DNA of 47,427 nucleotides. It comes from an uncultured Bacteroidota bacterium. GTDB taxonomy: Bacteria; Bacteroidota; Bacteroidia; Bacteroidales; F082. The position numbers and the translations under genes are program-made. The stretch lies in NCBI GenBank assembly GCA_937912115.1, contig CALDOI010000104.1:1-47427 (forward strand). Reading direction: 5' to 3'. The notes under the pieces are model-generated. The model made no database searches, was not told the DNA's origin, and saw only the letters and a program-made list of their open reading frames with translations. Below, in pieces: positions 8,781 through 16,239 of this stretch (within the stretch, counting starts at the first letter, position 1; each line of letters opens with the position of its first letter).

Positions 8781-9707
8781 ATGGAAGACCAGAATTTAAT
8801 TAATCCAAAGCAAAATAGAGGCGGCTCCAATTTATGGATGTATATTGTAATTGTTATAATGGCACTGAGTATAATTGGTGTTTCGTTATGGTTACTGTCT
8901 GTAAAAAGCACTATGAATGAACTCCTTGCAGAAAAGGAAGTTCAAAAACTAGAATTGGAGCAAGAGCTGCAAACCTTAATTAATGAACACGAGGATATCA
9001 AAAAAGCTTACGGAGATATCAGCGATTCTTTAATTGTTATGGATAGTGTTATTCAGGCAAACGCCATTGAGATTAAAAAAATGCTCAATTTTAAATGGGA
9101 ATATTACAAGATTAAGAAAAAAATGTCACGACTTCAGGTAATTGCACAGGGTTATGTTAGGCAAATGGATTCGATAGTTACAATAAATCATGATCTTACC
9201 GAAGAAAACATCCAGATAAAAGAAGAGATAAAAATTGAAAAAAGGAAGTATCGCCAACTTGAAGAGCAAACCGTGGTTCTTACAGGCAAAGTTGATGAGG
9301 CCTCTGTTTTAAACATTTATAATCTCAAAAGTACTGGTATTCATGAAAAAGGTGGTAGTAAAGAGATAGAAACCGACAAAATACGTCGGGTAAATTTAAT
9401 TAAAGTTTGTTTTACCCTTGGTGAAAATTCAATTGTTGAAGCCGGTAAAAAAATTATTTATGTTCGAATAGCTGAGCCGGGCAAAGAAATTCTAGTTAAG
9501 GGACGAGGAGAAGAATATTCTTTTAATTTCAATGGCGAAATTCTTCAATACTCAATAATGGAAGAGGTAGATTATGAAAATAGTGCTATCGATATGTGTA
9601 TCAGATGGCATAAACGTGACACAAAAGAGCTCGCCCCTGGTATGTATCATGTGGATATTTTCGAAGGAAACAACAATATTGGACACACAACTTTTACTCT
9701 GAGGTAG
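8781..9707 (+). CDS. Membrane-anchored coiled-coil protein of unknown function
   Basis: A 308-residue protein with a short cytoplasmic N-terminus, one membrane helix at about 20-42 and a long heptad-rich coiled coil at about 45-175. A compact beta-rich C-terminal domain occupies about 200-308, with motifs such as VRIAEPG and GMYHVDIFEG. The predicted topology puts the coiled coil and C-terminal domain in the periplasm. I recognise the type from Bacteroidetes genomes but no function is known to me; automatic labels such as chromosome partitioning protein would rest on the coiled coil alone. It has its own promoter and is convergent with gldH. Confidence 0.85.
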   Translation: MEDQNLINPKQNRGGSNLWMYIVIVIMALSIIGVSLWLLSVKSTMNELLAEKEVQKLELEQELQTLINEHEDIKKAYGDISDSLIVMDSVIQANAIEIKKMLNFKWEYYKIKKKMSRLQVIAQGYVRQMDSIVTINHDLTEENIQIKEEIKIEKRKYRQLEEQTVVLTGKVDEASVLNIYNLKSTGIHEKGGSKEIETDKIRRVNLIKVCFTLGENSIVEAGKKIIYVRIAEPGKEILVKGRGEEYSFNFNGEILQYSIMEEVDYENSAIDMCIRWHKRDTKELAPGMYHVDIFEGNNNIGHTTFTLR

Positions 9708-9805
9708 ATTGCAATTGATAGTATAGCTCTTATTCGTAAATAACTATAGTTGCCTTATAAGGTAGAGTTATTTGAACCATATTCAGGAATATAAGGTTTG
9801 CCATG

Positions 9806-10264
9806 CTATTCTGATTTTTTTACAATAAGTCCAACTTCTATTATACCGGGAATTTCCATCTTATTCATTTTATTTTCAACTCTAACTTTGCAAATTCCAC
9901 TTTCGTTGAATACCATATTATTTCTTATTGGTAATTCAATATCCCAAAGTTCACCCATGCCATCTCCCTTCCAATCAAAGTCAGTACCCTTCAACTGATA
10001 ATGGTAATCTCTTGATCGCATTTCTCCGTCAGGAGTAAAAAACGTAATATTTACATCGATGAAACTGTACGGAAAATTTGTATGATGACGAAGAGCCAGG
10101 TAAAAATCGAGGGGCTGTTTCTTATCAACAGGAAATTCAAAATCCAGCATATCAAGCCTGTTCCAGCTTAGGTCATCAAACTTATTATACTCTTTATGTA
10201 TAGTATTCCTATCACAACCCGCTACCAGCAAACTGATCATTATTGTAATTATTAAATATTTCAT
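9806..10264 (-). CDS. gldH: Gliding motility lipoprotein GldH
   Basis: A 152-residue lipoprotein with signal peptide and lipobox LLVAGC (C17). The body matches GldH: a WNRLDMLDFEFPV strand pair, then LALRHHTNFPY, FTPDGEMRSRDY and DWKGDGMGELWDIELPI. GldH is a Bacteroidetes lipoprotein needed for gliding in Flavobacterium johnsoniae, and homologues also occur in non-gliding species. It stands alone here and is divergent from the RNase H gene. Family assignment is good; whether this organism glides cannot be read from one gene. Confidence 0.88.
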   Translation of the reverse strand: MKYLIITIMISLLVAGCDRNTIHKEYNKFDDLSWNRLDMLDFEFPVDKKQPLDFYLALRHHTNFPYSFIDVNITFFTPDGEMRSRDYHYQLKGTDFDWKGDGMGELWDIELPIRNNMVFNESGICKVRVENKMNKMEIPGIIEVGLIVKKSE

Positions 10265-10283
10265 AATATCAATATTTTGACTA

Positions 10284-10291
10284 CAAATATA
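10284..10291 (-). promoter_or_regulatory. -7 box for gldH
   Basis: On the minus strand TATATTTG matches TAnnTTTG and would start transcription about 15 bases before gldH. An upstream TTTG is present but at 15 bp, shorter than usual. Confidence 0.45.
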
Positions 10292-10292
10292 G

Positions 10293-10323
10293 TTGAGATT
10301 AATCTACAAAGAACTTACTTTTG
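10293..10323 (+). promoter_or_regulatory. Promoter of the RNase H gene
   Basis: TTG at 10293-10295, a 20-bp spacer and TACTTTTG at 10316-10323 match the Bacteroidetes consensus. The box ends four bases before the ATG at 10328, so the transcript probably starts at or next to the start codon. Confidence 0.65.
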
Positions 10324-10327
10324 CATA

Positions 10328-10960
10328 ATGAGTAAAACTGGAAAAAAGAAATATTACGTAGTTTGGAGGGGAATTAAACCAGGTATTTACAATTCATGGG
10401 ATGAATGCAAAAAACAGGTTGAAGGATTTGAAGGTGCACAATATAAATCATTCACTGATGAAGATGAAGCCAAGAGGTCATTCGATGGTTCATATTGGGA
10501 AATTACTCAACTTAAGGGAAAGAAGAATCTCCAGGAGCTTACCACAAAAGAAAAACCAATCTTGAATAGCATTAGTGTTGACGCAGCATGTTCAGGAAAT
10601 CCCGGTACTTTGGAGTTTAGAGGTGTGTTTACTGATACTGAAACCGAACTCTTTAAACGAGGTCCATATGAAATGGGGACTGTGAATATTGGTGAGTTTC
10701 TAGCCATAATACTTGCTCTGGCCTGGCTTAAAAAACACAAACTAAATTACCCGATTTACTCCGACTCGAAAACAGCTATTGCGTGGATAAGAAACAAACG
10801 GGTTAATACCAGGCTTGAGCGAACAGCAAAAAATGTTGAAATATTTCAAGCCCTGGATAATGGAGTGGCCTGGCTAAAGAAAAATCCGGTTACAGTAAAA
10901 ATCCTCAAATGGGAAACAAAAATCTGGGGAGAAATTCCTGCAGATTATGGTAGAAAATAG
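10328..10960 (+). CDS. Ribonuclease H with N-terminal viroplasmin domain
   Basis: A 210-residue protein. The N-terminal hybrid-binding (viroplasmin/RNase HI N) domain spans about 6-55 with the usual YYVVWRGIKPGIYNSWDEC motif. The RNase H domain spans about 78-210 with the four acidic catalytic residues D85 (SVDAAC), E123 (NIGEFLA), D146 (YSDSK) and D206 (PADYG). It should remove the RNA strand of RNA-DNA hybrids. I start at ATG 10328 instead of the longer open frame at 10277, because the domain begins here and the promoter -7 box overlaps the longer version. It is convergent with the dsbB pseudogene remnant, with four bases between stops. Confidence 0.9.
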   Translation: MSKTGKKKYYVVWRGIKPGIYNSWDECKKQVEGFEGAQYKSFTDEDEAKRSFDGSYWEITQLKGKKNLQELTTKEKPILNSISVDAACSGNPGTLEFRGVFTDTETELFKRGPYEMGTVNIGEFLAIILALAWLKKHKLNYPIYSDSKTAIAWIRNKRVNTRLERTAKNVEIFQALDNGVAWLKKNPVTVKILKWETKIWGEIPADYGRK

Positions 10961-10964
10961 TCAT

Positions 10965-11138
10965 CTAAGGGCATGGTCCATTTTCGCAACAAGGCCCAAA
11001 ATGACATTCAAAAAAAGTTGCAACTACATTTATAAAAATCAGTAATACACTCAAGTAAAAGGTGAATTTCTCAAAAGTAAACGGCTTTCTCTCTGTTTCC
11101 TTCTTATCATCTTTAATAAAGAATAAAAATACTACCTA
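10965..11138 (-). pseudogene. Detached 3' part of dsbB after an in-frame TAG
   Basis: Directly after TAG 11136-11138 the same frame stays open for 56 codons to TAG 10965-10967. It reads as membrane protein: VVFLFFIKDD completes the fourth helix, a charged linker with KKETERKPF follows, then a fifth helix (SVLLIFINVVATFF) and a cysteine-rich end, ECHFGPCC and ENGPCP. A membrane helix split exactly at the stop, and an end of the ECxFGPC type that I recall in DsbB/BdbC-like proteins, argue that this is part of the same gene. I checked the frame base by base. TAG ends other genes here, such as acpP, so a recoded genetic code is unlikely. Confidence 0.75.
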
Positions 11139-11501
11139 ACCAACTATACTTGCTATATAAATTACAACAGCCCAGGAGTATAAATGCATCCCTAATACTG
11201 CAGTACCATATCCTGATGGCTCGCCAGCTATGGGACAAATGTGCAATAATATCTGGCGTATCGAAAAAGCAGACCCTACCAATGCAGATAGTATTACAAT
11301 GCCAAAATGCTCCTTCTTAAGGCCGAAATAAGTGTTTAAACTAAGGCCGAAGATAACACCTATCATTCCTATTCTCTGCAATAAGCATAGAGGGCATGGG
11401 TTTTCACCCAGTCCAAATTGAAAATAAAATGCACCTATCAAAACAGATGATACAAGCAACATTGCTGTACTATTCGCTATATAAAGTCCCTTCATATTCA
11501 T
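11136..11501 (-). CDS. dsbB: Disulfide bond formation protein B family, prematurely ended
   Basis: The 121-residue product has the DsbB hallmark CPLC (C36, C39) after the first helix, then QRIGMIGVIFG (second helix), a third helix, a periplasmic HICP (C89) and the GYGTAVLGMHLYSWA segment leading into helix four. DsbB-type proteins pass electrons from a periplasmic thiol oxidase to quinone. The frame ends at TAG in the middle of helix four, and the next 56 in-frame codons look like the natural C-terminus (total about 178 residues). The start is one base after the stop of the DUF5993 gene; M3 is an alternative start. As written the product is probably non-functional unless the stop is read through. 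Confidence 0.85.
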   Translation of the reverse strand: MNMKGLYIANSTAMLLVSSVLIGAFYFQFGLGENPCPLCLLQRIGMIGVIFGLSLNTYFGLKKEHFGIVILSALVGSAFSIRQILLHICPIAGEPSGYGTAVLGMHLYSWAVVIYIASIVG

Positions 11502-11502
11502 A

Positions 11503-11655
11503 TTAAAAGTTTAGATTTAATGTGGAATTTGCATGATAAAAGAACATTAACACGCTCAATACAGTTACCGCAACAAAAAAAGTATAGGCAAGTTTTTTCT
11601 TTCTTTTCAAGACGAAAATGAAAACTAGCAGGTAAAATAAAAATAGAAAAGCCAT
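11503..11655 (-). CDS. DUF5993-type small membrane protein
   Basis: A 50-residue protein from ATG 11653-11655 to TAA 11503-11505. It has two membrane helices: residues 1-17, then a basic KRKKK turn, then residues 23-40. The end HANSTLNLNF fits the DUF5993 pattern of a hydrophobic hairpin followed by HHxT-L-L-F. DUF5993 genes are, to my knowledge, commonly adjacent to dsbB, and here the stop is followed by the dsbB ATG after a single base. A promoter of consensus type lies directly upstream. A competing 69-residue frame on the same strand (11498-11707) has no such support. Confidence 0.75.
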   Translation of the reverse strand: MAFLFLFYLLVFIFVLKRKKKLAYTFFVAVTVLSVLMFFYHANSTLNLNF

Positions 11656-11677
11656 AATTTTCTTTGATTTTTTTTAG

Positions 11678-11708
11678 CAAATTTAACAGAAGAAAACTAC
11701 AATACAAA
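11678..11708 (-). promoter_or_regulatory. Promoter of the DUF5993-dsbB operon
   Basis: On the minus strand TTTG (11705-11708), a 19-bp spacer and TAAATTTG (11678-11685) fit the Bacteroidetes consensus very well. The start would be about 20 bases before the DUF5993 ATG. It implies that the pair is transcribed on its own and is still expressed. Confidence 0.7.
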
Positions 11709-11733
11709 TTATCAACAGAAAAGGCTGATGTTT

Positions 11734-13638
11734 TTACATGGGATATATCTTATTTTCAGCTATATAAAAAAGAGCTTTTTCCAAATTGATCTCTTTCTCT
11801 ATGGAATCTAGTACTAACGAAGCCTGTTTTGGAACATGATAATCCATATCAACTCCTGGCAGATATTTCAATTTTCCTTCATCAGCTTTTGCATAAATAC
11901 TATACTGATCATTTTTTCGACAAAAATCAATATCGGCATCCATGTAAATCAAACTGAAATTTTCAATTCCAATAATTTCTTTCACCTGATCCCTTATGGA
12001 TTCGTCAGGAGATAAGAAGGAACAAATAACCAAAACACCCTGGTCGTTCATAAGTTTGCATAAATGTGCCACACGCCTCATATGCTCAGCTCTATCGGTT
12101 GGAGAAAAATCCAATTCACGCGATAATCCAAACCTTACCGACTTACCATCCAACAACATTACCTTTGCTCCCATGTCGAACAAACTGCGTTGCAAAGTAT
12201 AAGCAAGCTCATTTTTTCCTGAACCATGTAGACCTGTAATCCAAATTGTTGAGCCTTTTTGCTGATAACTGTTTTCGAATTCTGATTTTGATATCAGACC
12301 AACACCATTGGCTATTTTTTCCTTGTCAACATCCACTATCCTACTGGGAAGCTCATCGCTACTAAGCTTGTCGATAATCATACCAACGGCAACAGTATTG
12401 TGGGTTACCGGGTCGATAAAAATAAACGATCCTGTTTGTCGGTTTTTCTTATAGGCATCAAAATATAAAGGTTTAACTGTAGTTATCACTACTCGTCCAA
12501 TTTCATTCAAACCAAAATTTGAAGGATCCTTTTTTTCTAGCGTATTAATATCTACCAAATGTCGAACTAAATCAATTCGGGCTTTAGTAGATTGGGAAGT
12601 ATGCTTGATAAAAAATTGTGTTCCTTGTTTCATTGGCTCCTCATCCATCCATACAAGCATTGCCTCAAAATGCCGTTCCATTTTTGGTAAATTATTTGGA
12701 TGAACAAGCATATCTCCTCTGGAAACATCTATTTCATCTTCCAAAGTAATTGTAACTGACTGTGGGGGAAATGCGTAATCAGGGTTACCATCATATGTAA
12801 TTATTTCTTTAACTTTAGATGTTTTTCGGGATGGGAGTACCATTATTTCATCTCCTTTACGAATAATCCCTGAGGCAACTTCACCTGCGAAACCACGATA
12901 ATCAAGACCTGGTCTCACAACATATTGTACAGGATATCGTAAATCAGTGAAGTTACGGTCGCTCGTAATATGGACAGATTCAAGAAATTCGAGCACACTC
13001 TTTCCATGATACCAAGGCATATTATCCGATAGGTCAACAACATTGTCACCCTTTAAGGCGGATATGGGGAAAAATCGAACATCGGGAATTGCAAGCGGAG
13101 TTACGAATTCTCTATAATCCCTGCAAATATTATCGTATACCTCCTGGCTATAATCCATTAAGTCCATTTTGTTAACCGCAAGAACAACGTGTTTTATGCC
13201 CAACAGTGATACCAAAAATGTATGCCTCCGTGTTTGAGTTATCACACCCTTACGAGCATCGATAAGGATTATGGCGAGATTAGCTGTTGATGCTCCGGTA
13301 ACCATATTTCGGGTATATTGCTCGTGTCCGGGAGTATCAGCAATAATAAATTTACGTTTCGCCGTTGAGAAATATCTATATGCAACATCAATGGTGATTC
13401 CTTGTTCACGCTCTGCTTTTAATCCATCAAGCAATAAAGCATAATCAATATCACCACCGGCATGCCCTTCACGTTTGCTGTCACGTTTTAGAGCAACAAG
13501 CTGATCTTCATAAAGTTTTTTACTGTCAAAAAGAAGTCTTCCAATAAGTGTTGATTTACCGTCATCAACGGAACCTGCTGATAATAATCTTAATAAATCC
13601 TTTTTTTGATCCTGATCGAGAAATTCTTTTATATCCAT
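11734..13638 (-). CDS. cysN: Sulfate adenylyltransferase large subunit fused to an APS-kinase-like domain
   Basis: A 634-residue fusion. Residues about 14-430 are the EF-Tu-like GTPase CysN: GSVDDGKS (22-29), DTPGHEQ (101-107), NKMD and the following beta-barrels. With CysD it makes APS from ATP and sulfate at the cost of GTP. Residues about 462-634 are an APS-kinase (CysC) fold, but atypical. The P-loop reads GLHGSGKN (469-476) with Asn in place of Ser/Thr, and the usual DGDNVRHGL reads DGKSVRFGL (497-505). The later DRxEHMRR and SFLSP motifs are still recognisable. CysN function is well supported; kinase activity is uncertain. cysD lies 92 bp upstream. Confidence 0.92.
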   Translation of the reverse strand: MDIKEFLDQDQKKDLLRLLSAGSVDDGKSTLIGRLLFDSKKLYEDQLVALKRDSKREGHAGGDIDYALLLDGLKAEREQGITIDVAYRYFSTAKRKFIIADTPGHEQYTRNMVTGASTANLAIILIDARKGVITQTRRHTFLVSLLGIKHVVLAVNKMDLMDYSQEVYDNICRDYREFVTPLAIPDVRFFPISALKGDNVVDLSDNMPWYHGKSVLEFLESVHITSDRNFTDLRYPVQYVVRPGLDYRGFAGEVASGIIRKGDEIMVLPSRKTSKVKEIITYDGNPDYAFPPQSVTITLEDEIDVSRGDMLVHPNNLPKMERHFEAMLVWMDEEPMKQGTQFFIKHTSQSTKARIDLVRHLVDINTLEKKDPSNFGLNEIGRVVITTVKPLYFDAYKKNRQTGSFIFIDPVTHNTVAVGMIIDKLSSDELPSRIVDVDKEKIANGVGLISKSEFENSYQQKGSTIWITGLHGSGKNELAYTLQRSLFDMGAKVMLLDGKSVRFGLSRELDFSPTDRAEHMRRVAHLCKLMNDQGVLVICSFLSPDESIRDQVKEIIGIENFSLIYMDADIDFCRKNDQYSIYAKADEGKLKYLPGVDMDYHVPKQASLVLDSIEKEINLEKALFYIAENKIYPM

Positions 13639-13730
13639 GGTTCTTAAATATCAATATTCATTTTACAAATAGCAAATAATCACAAAATCCAAAAAATGAA
13701 AAATTGTAATTATATTAATGTTGTGTGACC

Positions 13731-14645
13731 TTAAAAATAACCTTCTCTCTTTTTCTGTTCCATACTAGCTTCCTGATCGAAATCGATTACCCTTGTGGTT
13801 CGCTCACTTACGGTTACCGTCATCATCTCCTCCACAATTTTCTCAATGGTGTCAGCCTCCGACTCAATTGCACCGGTAAGTGGATAACACCCGAGGGTTC
13901 TAAACCTAACCATTTTCATTTTAGCTTTGTCTCGAAGTTCTTTCGGCATTCTATCGTCATCAACAAGAATAAGACTACCATCTACTTCAACAATGGGACG
14001 CATTTTTGCATAATATAATGGAACTATGGGAATCTTTTCAAGTCTTATGTATTGCCATATGTCGAGTTCAGTCCAATTGGAGATGGGGAAAACCCTTATG
14101 GACTCACCTTTATGGACTTTTGCATTGAAGATATTCCAAAGCTCAGGTCGCTGATTTTTTGGATCCCATTGATGAAACTTATCTCTAAAAGAATATATCC
14201 TTTCTTTTGCTCTCGATTTTTCTTCATCTCGTCGAGCCCCACCAAAGGCTGCATCAAATTTATATTTTTCAAGTCCAGCTAACAAAGCCTGTGTTTTCAT
14301 TACGTCGGTATGAACTTTGCTTCCATGTGTATAAGGACCTATTCCTGACTCAAACCCTTCTTTATTATAATGTACTATCAAGTTCCAGCCATTATCCTTG
14401 GTGTACTCTTCACGAAAATCAATCATCTCACCAAATTTCCATTTTGAATCTATGTGCATTAATGGAAACGGAACCTTGCCGGGATAAAAAGCTTTTTCGG
14501 CAAGCCTGACCATTACCGAAGAGTCTTTACCAATGGAATAAAGCATTACGGGGTTCTCAAATTCAGCGGCAACTTCACGGATAATGTGAATCGATTCGGC
14601 CTCAAGTTCTCGTAAATTATTAATAGAATATGAAGGAGATTTCAT
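13731..14645 (-). CDS. cysD: Sulfate adenylyltransferase small subunit CysD
   Basis: A 304-residue ATP pyrophosphatase-type enzyme. [10 protein letters not shown] (about 36-45) is the PP-loop. [27 protein letters not shown] and [12 protein letters not shown] are the standard CysD blocks, and the C-terminus ends [10 protein letters not shown]...KREGYF as in the family. With CysN it activates sulfate to APS for assimilation or sulfotransfer. It lies 111 bp downstream of the upxY-like gene on the same strand. No convincing promoter was seen in that gap, so it may be read from the polysaccharide-export operon. No PAPS reductase or sulfotransferase is present in the window. Confidence 0.95.
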   Translation of the reverse strand: MKSPSYSINNLRELEAESIHIIREVAAEFENPVMLYSIGKDSSVMVRLAEKAFYPGKVPFPLMHIDSKWKFGEMIDFREEYTKDNGWNLIVHYNKEGFESGIGPYTHGSKVHTDVMKTQALLAGLEKYKFDAAFGGARRDEEKSRAKERIYSFRDKFHQWDPKNQRPELWNIFNAKVHKGESIRVFPISNWTELDIWQYIRLEKIPIVPLYYAKMRPIVEVDGSLILVDDDRMPKELRDKAKMKMVRFRTLGCYPLTGAIESEADTIEKIVEEMMTVTVSERTTRVIDFDQEASMEQKKREGYF

Positions 14646-14756
14646 TTTGAAATTATTTAGCTGGTAAAAATACTACAATGCCACAAACAAGCATATAGAT
14701 ATTATGGAATACTAATATTACAGTTATCCTTTTTGAAAAAGGTAATTTTGGGAATC

Positions 14757-15260
14757 TTATATTTTCTTTAATTTACTTTTGGGGATGTATATAAGTAACG
14801 AGCTGCCAATAGCTTCTATTTCAACCTTAAGTCTGTTTTTTCCATTAACCTCGATTAACTCTCCCTTCAGTCCAACCAGACTTCCGGATATTACCTCAAC
14901 TTTTTGTCCCTTTTCCCATTTTGCCGTATCAATTTTTTCAGGATCCGTTTCCTCCAAATAATACTTGATTGCGAGGATTTGTTCATCAGGAATTGGAACA
15001 GCCTTTCCTTCAAATGAAATATATTTTACAACACCTTGAGTTTGTGTTACGTTAAAATAATCGTTTTGCTCGATACACACAAAAATATATGATCTAAAAA
15101 GAGGTTCCTCAACCCATTTTTTCCTGTCACTCCATTGCTTAAGTCGCTTAACTAAAGGAAGATAATTATCAATTCCTTCATAAGTTAATTCCAGAGCAAC
15201 TTTTTTCTCTGTTCTCGACTTAACATAAACAGCATACCAGATTTTAGTAGATTGGCTCAT
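14757..15260 (-). CDS. NusG-like transcription antiterminator (UpxY type)
   Basis: A 167-residue protein. The NGN domain at about 7-100 starts with KIWYAVYVKSRTEKKVA and has LFRSYIFVCIE and the VVKYISFEGK strand. The KOW domain at about 118-165 starts KGQKVEVISGSLVGLKGEL. It is a NusG paralogue of the sort that promotes elongation through capsule loci in Bacteroides (UpxY) and through RfaH targets elsewhere. Such genes normally sit first in their operon. Here it is fourth, and its start overlaps the wbpB stop by 4 bases. Its likely target is the surrounding export operon or another polysaccharide locus. Confidence 0.88.
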   Translation of the reverse strand: MSQSTKIWYAVYVKSRTEKKVALELTYEGIDNYLPLVKRLKQWSDRKKWVEEPLFRSYIFVCIEQNDYFNVTQTQGVVKYISFEGKAVPIPDEQILAIKYYLEETDPEKIDTAKWEKGQKVEVISGSLVGLKGELIEVNGKNRLKVEIEAIGSSLLIYIPKSKLKKI

Positions 15261-16210
15261 TTTTTAAAAAATGGGTGCGATTCGGTTGGATTTGTCGTAA
15301 GTTTTTGATTTCGTATAAGATGTGCTATTTCAATACTATTTCTAGCATCTTCCATTCCAAAACCATTCCCGTCAAGTATGTTTTTGTAACTTTCTGTATG
15401 AAGATCGGTAAATCCACCACTGAATTCAAACTCTTCTCCATCAACGGTTATTGACCTATATGTTGTTTGATTATTATCAATTGCGACCATGGGGAGTTCA
15501 TTTTTATCAATGCTCAAATGCCAACGCACATTAGCATTTTTTAACTGTAGTAATCCAGAGGCTTTATCGGGCTTTAGTTGATGTAGTGAATTACTAATTA
15601 GATCTCCAAAAATCCATCCTAACATATCGAAAAAATGAATCCCAATATTTGTAACAACACCCCCTGATTTGGATATCTCACCTTTCCATGAATAGTGATA
15701 CCATTTTCCACGTGAAGTAATATATGTTAAGTCAATATCATGAATGATATCTTTGGGAAGATTATCTATTTTTTTCTTAAGATCAATAATCGAACTATGA
15801 TGCCTTAATTGGAGAATGTTGTAGATCTTTTTCCCTGTTTCCTTTTCTATTTCTAGTAACCCATCCAAATTCCAGGGATTCAGTACCAATGGCTTCTCAC
15901 AAATGGCATCAGCATCATTTCTAAGTGCCATACGGATATGTGCATCATGCAGATAGTTTGGCGAACAGATACTTACATAATCAACTTTGTTACTTCCTGA
16001 GCGTCGTAATTTGTCCATATGACGATCAAAACGTTCCGGTTCAATAAAGAAGTCTGCATTTGGGAAAAAACTGTCAATAATACCAACACTGTCCATTGGG
16101 TCTAAGGCAGCAATTAGCAGGTTACCTGTTTCCCTAATTGCTTTCATGTGCCGAGGGGCAATGTAGCCAGCGGCACCAATTAAAGCAAAGTTTTTTACAT
16201 TAGTGTTCAT
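15257..16210 (-). CDS. wbpB: UDP-N-acetyl-2-amino-2-deoxy-D-glucuronate 3-dehydrogenase (WbpB/WlbA type)
   Basis: A 317-residue Gfo/Idh/MocA oxidoreductase. The Rossmann start is FALIGAAGYIAPRHMKAI, and VDYVSICSPNYLHDAHI and ICEKPLV follow. The substrate half has YNILQLRHH, DLTYITSRGKWY and SWKG, and the C-terminal end has YRSITVDGEEFEF and FTDLHTESY. These blocks match, from memory, WbpB of Pseudomonas aeruginosa closely across the full length. That enzyme oxidises C3 of UDP-GlcNAcA on the way to diacetamido-uronic sugars of surface polysaccharides. The partner aminotransferase and acetyltransferase genes (wbpE, wbpD) are not in this window. It is embedded between wzc and the antiterminator gene. 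Confidence 0.88.
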   Translation of the reverse strand: MNTNVKNFALIGAAGYIAPRHMKAIRETGNLLIAALDPMDSVGIIDSFFPNADFFIEPERFDRHMDKLRRSGSNKVDYVSICSPNYLHDAHIRMALRNDADAICEKPLVLNPWNLDGLLEIEKETGKKIYNILQLRHHSSIIDLKKKIDNLPKDIIHDIDLTYITSRGKWYHYSWKGEISKSGGVVTNIGIHFFDMLGWIFGDLISNSLHQLKPDKASGLLQLKNANVRWHLSIDKNELPMVAIDNNQTTYRSITVDGEEFEFSGGFTDLHTESYKNILDGNGFGMEDARNSIEIAHLIRNQKLTTNPTESHPFFKK

Positions 16211-16239
16211 TGACTAAAATTCAGGTGTAGATCAGGGTA

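Noticed and set aside
10277-10327. Upstream in-frame extension of the RNase H gene
   Set aside because: It covers both promoter -7 boxes, and the viroplasmin domain begins at the later ATG.
11498-11707. 69-codon minus-strand frame before dsbB
   Set aside because: It overlaps the dsbB start and the promoter. The alternative 50-codon DUF5993-like frame in the same region has family-like sequence and perfect coupling.
14715-14745. Terminator hairpin between the upxY-like gene and cysD
   Set aside because: The CCTTTTT/AAAAAGG stem has almost no loop and no following T-run on the minus strand, so it is weak evidence for termination.
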